In this document: positions 7,397 through 10,871 of the stretch, one piece after another
Layout: each line of letters starts with the position of its first letter
Numbering within the stretch: position 1 is the first letter of the stretch
Origin: Alphaproteobacteria bacterium
Lineage (GTDB): Bacteria; Pseudomonadota; Alphaproteobacteria; Micavibrionales; CSBR16-224
DNA length: 10,871 nt
Assembly: GCA_006226225.1 (NCBI GenBank)
Contig: SBHI01000222.1
Location: 1 to 10,871 of the forward strand
Direction: 5' to 3'
The notes under the pieces: model-generated
The model's input: only the letters and a program-made list of their open reading frames with translations
The model's database searches: none
What the model was told of the DNA's origin: nothing
Made by a program: the position numbers and the translations under genes

Positions 7397-8935
7397 CTAA
7401 AGCAGTTTTTCCGCAAGATATGCCTCCACCTTATCAAGCGCGATACGTTCTTGTTGCATCGTGTCGCGGTGGCGCACAGTGACAGCCTGATCGTCATGCG
7501 TTTCCGGATCAACGGTCAGGCAGAAAGGTGTTCCGATCTCGTCCTGACGCGCATAGCGCTTGCCGATATTCTGCTTGATGTCGATTTCGGTCATAAATTT
7601 CCCGCGCAGCGACATGTAAAGCTTTTCGGCAATTTCAGGCAGCCCGTCTTTGCTGAGCAGCGGCAGAACAGCCGCCTTGACAGGTGCGAGTTTCGGATTG
7701 AATTTCATAAACATCTTGCTGGGCCGCGACGGATCAGCCGTATAGGCATCAGCCAGCACAGCCAGCACACCGCGGGTCAAACCGGCAGCCGGTTCGATCA
7801 CATGCGGGATAAAGCGGTCATCGGGCGCCTGCGGATCAACATATTCCATCTTCGTGCCGGAATGCTTTTGATGCTCCGTCAGGTCAAAATTACAACGGTG
7901 TGCAACCCCCTCCAGCTCGCCAAATCCGGGGGCGGTAAAGGGGAAGCGGTATTCCACATCCACTGTGCCGTAACCTTCTTTTGCGTAATGTGACAATTCA
8001 TCCTGATCATGCGGGCGGATCAGCAGATTTTCGTCACGCAGACCGACCTTCTTCCACCAGTCCTTGCGCTGTTCCATCCAGAAATCGAACCACATTTTTG
8101 CGTCATCGGGATGGCAGAACCATTCCATTTCCATCTGTTCGAATTCGCGGCTGCGATAGATGAAGTTGCGCGGCGTCACCTCGTTACGGAAGGCCTTTCC
8201 GATTTGCGCAATACCGAAAGGCGGCTTCACGCGGGAGGACGACAGCACATTGCGGTAATTCAGAAAGATGCCCTGCGCCGTTTCGGGACGCAGATAGGCA
8301 ACATCATCTTCCGTTGCCGTCGCACCGATGAAGGTTTTGAACATCAGGTTAAAGCTGCGCGGCTCGGTCAAAGAACCGGGCTCTTTCGCATCCGGCCCCT
8401 GCACTTTCGCAAGATTGGCGGCAATTTTTTTATCCGTAAACGGCAGGCGCATAAACTCGCCTTTCAGGCCCAGTTTGTGGATACGCTTTTGTACCGCATG
8501 CTCGTCCTCGCCTTCCATAAAAGCAGGCCAAACATTGCCTTCTTCAAATACGCAGACAAACAAATGATCGGCGCGGTAACGCAGCTTGGTTTCTTTGCAG
8601 TCCGCCATCGGATCGTTAAAGCCCGCAACATGGCCGGAGGCTTCCCAGGCTTTCGGGTTTTGAATAATCGAGCTGTCAAGACCAACAATCTCCAAAACCT
8701 TGCCGTCAGGGCCGACCGGCGGCGCGATCACCATATCCTGCCACCACAAATCACGCAGATTGTTTTTCAGCGCAACGCCCAGCGGCCCGTAATCCCAAAA
8801 ACCGTTGATACCGTCATAAATTTCGGATGCCCGAAAAACAAAGCCGCGCCGTTTGCACAGTGCGACCAGATCATCCATATCAACAATACCGCTCTGTGCG
8901 GGGGCTGCGGTCTCCGCCGTTTGTGCCTTTGTCAT
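7397..8935 (-). CDS. glyQS: Glycine--tRNA ligase, single-chain (alpha2) type
   Basis: A 512-residue class II synthetase that charges tRNA-Gly in the cytosol. It belongs to the dimeric single-chain form (bacterial/archaeal/eukaryotic GlyS-like), not the separate alpha and beta subunits. Motif 1 region: GFWDYGPLGVALKNNLRDLWW (45-65). LRPETAQGIF is at 215-224. Motif 2 runs from FRNEVTPRN (249-257) through REFEQMEMEWF (263-273). Motif 3 is VIEPAAGLTRGVLAVL (379-394). The anticodon-binding domain fills about 405-512, with IGKRYARQDEIGTPFCLTVD and the VTVRHRDTMQQ signature. Length agrees with other single-chain enzymes (about 460-510 outside eukaryotes). The ATG at 8935 has CAGGA with a 9-nt spacer. 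An Ala/Thr/Gln-rich N-terminal lead of about 16 residues precedes the conserved start. It heads the block with lptD. Most alphaproteobacteria are thought to use the alpha2-beta2 enzyme, so this form is a lineage marker or an old replacement. Confidence 0.96.
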   Translation of the reverse strand: MTKAQTAETAAPAQSGIVDMDDLVALCKRRGFVFRASEIYDGINGFWDYGPLGVALKNNLRDLWWQDMVIAPPVGPDGKVLEIVGLDSSIIQNPKAWEASGHVAGFNDPMADCKETKLRYRADHLFVCVFEEGNVWPAFMEGEDEHAVQKRIHKLGLKGEFMRLPFTDKKIAANLAKVQGPDAKEPGSLTEPRSFNLMFKTFIGATATEDDVAYLRPETAQGIFLNYRNVLSSSRVKPPFGIAQIGKAFRNEVTPRNFIYRSREFEQMEMEWFCHPDDAKMWFDFWMEQRKDWWKKVGLRDENLLIRPHDQDELSHYAKEGYGTVDVEYRFPFTAPGFGELEGVAHRCNFDLTEHQKHSGTKMEYVDPQAPDDRFIPHVIEPAAGLTRGVLAVLADAYTADPSRPSKMFMKFNPKLAPVKAAVLPLLSKDGLPEIAEKLYMSLRGKFMTEIDIKQNIGKRYARQDEIGTPFCLTVDPETHDDQAVTVRHRDTMQQERIALDKVEAYLAEKLL

Positions 8936-8972
8936 TTTTTTAAGTCCTGTTCTTTTAAGTACGTCTTTGGGA

Positions 8973-9000
8973 AGCCGTTTTCCGCGCAGGAAAACATGCT
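8973..9000 (+). terminator. Hairpin with T-run on the plus strand, inside the glyQS leader
   Basis: GTTTTCC (8977-8983) pairs with GGAAAAC (8989-8995) around a 5-nt loop, and AGC (8973-8975) can pair with GCT (8998-9000) past a small internal loop. The plus strand continues TTTTT to 9005, so it has the form of an intrinsic terminator for plus-strand (antisense) transcription. No plus-strand gene ends here. On the minus strand the same hairpin would form in the 5' leader of glyQS mRNA about 40 nt before the start codon, preceded by an A-run. Which role is real, if any, is unknown. Confidence 0.45.
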
Positions 9001-9006
9001 TTTTTA

Positions 9007-9035
9007 ACTGTACTGTATCTTACAGACAGGCACAA
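9007..9035 (-). promoter_or_regulatory. Candidate glyQS promoter overlapping a dyad
   Basis: On the minus strand TTGTGC (9035-9030) and TACAGT (9012-9007) are spaced by exactly 17 nt, giving a modest sigma70-like promoter about 72 nt before the glyQS start. The same bases contain a near-perfect inverted repeat: CTGTACTGTA (9008-9017), TCT, TACAGACAG (9021-9029), whose inner CTGTA-TCT-TACAG part is perfect. A dyad sitting across the spacer and -10 could be an operator, but I recognise no regulator for it. Confidence 0.4.
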
Positions 9036-9075
9036 ATATAAATCGGGTAAAAAACGGGGGAAATGCGGAGAAAAA

Positions 9076-9567
9076 TCAGCGCTTCGGCTTACGTTTTGCA
9101 GCCTCTTTTGCCGCCTTCACGGCTTTGCGCTCATCATAGGCCGTCATCATCACCGCATAGTGGCGGTCATGCGGCTTGGCCTGAATTTCCTGCAAAAATG
9201 CGGCATTCTGCGCCTGACCGTCATAATCTTTCAAAATGGCGACGGCATCTTTGAAAACAAGATCGGTTGCGCGGTTGCCCGTCAGGTGGCCGTAATATTG
9301 CTCGAATTTTTCCGGCCCCGTCTGAACCTGATAGGTGTCGGGAATCGCCTCCCCCATGCCCAGAACAACATAGCGGTCGGCTGGCTCATAGGCAAAACCG
9401 TCTACGCGCCATTTACCGTTCCATTGGCGACGCATCACAAGACTTTGAAAATCGCGTGTGCTGTCTTCAGCAGGCGTACGGTGGCTTTCCAGCCACTCTT
9501 CGCGCAAATGCGAGAAGCCGTTAAACACGGATGCGATCGAATTTTTTATGTTTTTCAGAAATTTCAT
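9076..9567 (-). CDS. Hypothetical protein, 163 residues, no recognised family
   Basis: I do not recognise this protein. The start is placed at the ATG at 9567 (MKFLKNIKNS..), with weak purine-rich GAAAGAA upstream; an in-frame GTG at 9594 would add nine residues but has no better signal. The N-terminus looks like an amphipathic basic helix (FLKNIKNSIASVFNGF), too weak for a signal peptide. A central domain with many aromatic and charged residues follows (RRQWNGKWRVDGF.YEP.DRYVVLGMGEAIPDTYQV), then an acidic/mixed helix region, and a Lys/Arg/Ala-rich tail ending KAAKEAAKRKPKR that could contact nucleic acid or membranes. It has no cysteine and no membrane span, so it is probably cytoplasmic. 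Base composition matches the neighbours. It has its own promoter (9638-9609) and lies 140 bp upstream of glyQS, so it is probably a separate unit. Confidence 0.75.
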   Translation of the reverse strand: MKFLKNIKNSIASVFNGFSHLREEWLESHRTPAEDSTRDFQSLVMRRQWNGKWRVDGFAYEPADRYVVLGMGEAIPDTYQVQTGPEKFEQYYGHLTGNRATDLVFKDAVAILKDYDGQAQNAAFLQEIQAKPHDRHYAVMMTAYDERKAVKAAKEAAKRKPKR

Positions 9568-9608
9568 CTTTATTTCTTTCAAATATGTACACACCGGAAA
9601 TAACTGGC

Positions 9609-9638
9609 ATCATAATACAAATTATGACAAGAAGTCAA
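9609..9638 (-). promoter_or_regulatory. Candidate promoter for the 163-residue hypothetical gene
   Basis: On the minus strand TTGACT (9638-9633, within CTTGACT) is followed after 18 nt by TATGAT (9614-9609), or after 15 nt by TATTAT (9617-9612). CTTGAC is the favoured -35 in alphaproteobacteria. A perfect inverted repeat, CATAAT-ACAA-ATTATG (9611-9626), covers the -10 and could be an operator or just AT-rich promoter sequence. The implied 5' leader is about 35 nt. Confidence 0.5.
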
Positions 9639-9684
9639 GAGGAAACACTTGCGAAAAACAAGCCAAAAACACCCCTGTTTGAAC

Positions 9685-9713
9685 TTGACGAAAACACGGC
9701 TTTTGCCTAGTCT
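9685..9713 (+). promoter_or_regulatory. Sigma70-type promoter for ppdK
   Basis: TTGACG (9685-9690, preceded by C as in the alphaproteobacterial CTTGAC box) and TAGTCT (9708-9713) are separated by exactly 17 nt. Transcription would start near 9720, giving a leader of about 50 nt to the ATG at 9769 or 115 nt to the ATG at 9835. A short inverted repeat, AAACA-CCCC-TGTTT (9667-9680), lies just upstream of the -35. Confidence 0.6.
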
Positions 9714-9824
9714 CAGGTGACATTCACCAACGGTATTCGCCAAAGCAACCAGACAGGAGCCGGAGACGATGACAGCACAACCCCTCACCGCACAAACGCC
9801 CAGCAAGGAACACAGCACAAAAAC

Positions 9825-9829
9825 GGAGG
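9825..9829 (+). promoter_or_regulatory. Ribosome binding site supporting the inner ppdK start
   Basis: GGAGG (9825-9829) stands 5 nt before the ATG at 9835, the start expected from the family. A second in-frame ATG at 9769 has its own site, AGGAG (9755-9759) with a 9-nt spacer, plus GGAG (9762-9765) only 3 nt away. Both starts are therefore equipped. Confidence 0.6.
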
Positions 9830-9834
9830 CCGCC

Positions 9835-10871
9835 ATGCAGAAATGGGTTTACAGTTTCGGCGCAGACGGCACAGATGGCGATGCCGCCCAGCGCAATCTC
9901 CTCGGCGGCAAAGGCGCCAATCTGGCAGAAATGTGTCGCCTCGGCCTGCCGGTTCCGCCCGGCTTTACAATCACAACAGAGATGTGCACCTATTTCTACA
10001 GCAACGGCAATACCTATCCCGACACATTAAAAGAACAAATTAAAACAGCAATTGAAGCTATTGAAAAAGAAATGGATTGTCGCTTTGGAGATGAAGAAAA
10101 TCCGCTGCTGCTTTCCGTGCGTTCCGGTGCCCGTGTCTCCATGCCGGGCATGATGGATACCGTCCTCAATCTTGGCCTGAATGATAAAACCGTTGCCGGT
10201 CTGGCAAAGCGCAGCGGCGATGCCCGTTTCGCATGGGACAGCTACCGCCGCTTTATCCAAATGTATGGCGATGTCGTCCTCGGCGTTGATCATGACATGT
10301 TCGAAGATATTCTCGATACGGTCAAACGCCGCGAAAATATTTCCCATGATACGGCGATCAGCGCCGAAGGCTGGCAGGATATCGTTGCCCAGTTCAAAAA
10401 ACTGGTCGCAGATGAAACCGGACAGCCCTTCCCCGACGAACCGGAAGAACAGCTTTGGGGCGCAGTCGGTGCCGTCTTCCAATCATGGATGGTGCCGCGG
10501 GCCATTACCTATCGCCGCCTGAACAACATCCCCGAAGATTGGGGCACCGCCGTTAATGTACAGGCGATGGTTTTCGGCAATATGGGTGATAACTGCGCCA
10601 CAGGTGTTGCCTTCACCCGCGACCCCAGCACGGGGGAAAACCGTTTTTACGGCGAATATCTGATGAATGCGCAGGGCGAGGATGTCGTTGCCGGTATCCG
10701 TACCCCGCAGCACCTGACCCTCAAAGGCAAGGAAGCCAACCATTCCGACCTGCCCGCAATGGAAGAAACCCTGCCGGAAATGTTTACCGAACTGATGCGC
10801 ATCCGCGACATTCTGGAAGAACATTACCGCGACATGCAGGATATCGAATTCACCATTCAAAGCGGCAAGCT
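9835..10871 (+). CDS. ppdK: Pyruvate, phosphate dikinase, N-terminal part (runs off right edge)
   Basis: The first 345 codons of PPDK, which interconverts pyruvate, ATP and phosphate with PEP, AMP and pyrophosphate in the cytosol. The protein opens with the family's KWVYSFG (3-9) and GGKGANLAEM (24-33), followed by GLPVPPGFTITTE (37-49). The nucleotide-binding domain shows LLLSVRSGARVSMPGMMDTVLNLGLN (91-116), SYRRFIQMYGDVVLGV (136-151), QSWMVPRAITYRRLNNIP (216-233), and NCATGVAFTRDPSTGENRFYGEYL.NAQGEDVVAGIRTP (253-291). The phosphohistidine domain and the PEP/pyruvate barrel lie beyond the window. The start at 9835 is chosen because it matches the usual N-terminus and has GGAGG 5 nt upstream. 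A second in-frame start at 9769 would add 22 residues rich in Thr, Ala, Gln and Lys that look unlike the family. The gene is driven by the promoter at 9685-9713 and is divergent from the 163-residue hypothetical. Confidence 0.95.
   Translation, partial: MQKWVYSFGADGTDGDAAQRNLLGGKGANLAEMCRLGLPVPPGFTITTEMCTYFYSNGNTYPDTLKEQIKTAIEAIEKEMDCRFGDEENPLLLSVRSGARVSMPGMMDTVLNLGLNDKTVAGLAKRSGDARFAWDSYRRFIQMYGDVVLGVDHDMFEDILDTVKRRENISHDTAISAEGWQDIVAQFKKLVADETGQPFPDEPEEQLWGAVGAVFQSWMVPRAITYRRLNNIPEDWGTAVNVQAMVFGNMGDNCATGVAFTRDPSTGENRFYGEYLMNAQGEDVVAGIRTPQHLTLKGKEANHSDLPAMEETLPEMFTELMRIRDILEEHYRDMQDIEFTIQSGK

Noticed and set aside
8009..9007. Plus-strand open frame of 332 codons opposite glyQS
   Set aside because: Antisense to the conserved synthetase motifs. 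It is noted only because the plus-strand hairpin at 8973-9000 lies near its end; there is no start signal or recognisable protein.
8936..9075. T-box or glycine riboswitch in the glyQS leader
   Set aside because: The leader from the candidate promoter is only about 72 nt, too short for a T-box, and I see neither the T-box core sequence nor the paired aptamer structure of a glycine riboswitch.
262..9768. GANTC (CcrM) sites as cell-cycle control elements in the promoters here
   Set aside because: The GANTC sites I spotted (for example GAGTC at 5045-5049) are inside genes; I found none in the intergenic regions, so no promoter in the window looks methylation-controlled.
10027..10860. Minus-strand open frames opposite ppdK (10027-10482 and 10483-10860)
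   Set aside because: Antisense to well-conserved PPDK sequence with no independent support.
1..10871. Mobile elements, CRISPR arrays, tRNA or rRNA genes, defence systems
   Set aside because: No regularly spaced repeats, transposase or integrase motifs, cloverleaf sequences or defence-type proteins were seen; nearly all sequence is taken by core genes.

Overview
The window reads as chromosomal core DNA of an alphaproteobacterium. The evidence is the C-terminal RAMA domain of a CcrM-type adenine methyltransferase at the left edge, a ubiquinol-cytochrome c chaperone family gene divergent from a bamE-like lipoprotein gene, LptD (so the outer membrane carries LPS), and pyruvate phosphate dikinase at the right edge. 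Base composition is moderate and even, and I see no integrase, transposase, phage gene, CRISPR array or tRNA. A single-chain (alpha2) glycyl-tRNA synthetase is unusual for this class and hints at a deep-branching or little-sampled lineage. That placement is inference only.

Layout, left to right: the 3' end of ccrM (+, 1-261), followed by an AT-rich spacer and a strong intrinsic terminator (353-385). Next comes the minus-strand pair bamE (3729-3220) and pepN (3154-407). A 60-bp divergent gap separates bamE from the chaperone gene (+, 3790-4332), which converges with only 9 bp to spare on a minus-strand block. That block, in transcription order, is glyQS (8935-7397), lptD (7363-5147) and a membrane-anchored coiled-coil protein of unknown function (5064-4342). 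Upstream of glyQS lies a 140-bp leader/promoter region with two inverted repeats, then an unrecognised 163-residue minus-strand protein (9567-9076). A divergent promoter region (9609-9713) separates that protein from ppdK (+, from 9769 or 9835, running off the right edge).

Most recognised genes serve housekeeping roles. LptD and BamE both act in outer-membrane biogenesis, the chaperone family serves the cytochrome bc1 complex, GlyRS charges tRNA, PepN finishes peptide breakdown, PPDK sets pyruvate/PEP flux, and CcrM methylates GANTC sites. The less explained material is the coiled-coil protein behind lptD, the 163-residue orphan, and the structured control regions around glyQS and ppdK. I did not find convincing evidence for a new multi-gene system; the findings are local oddities.
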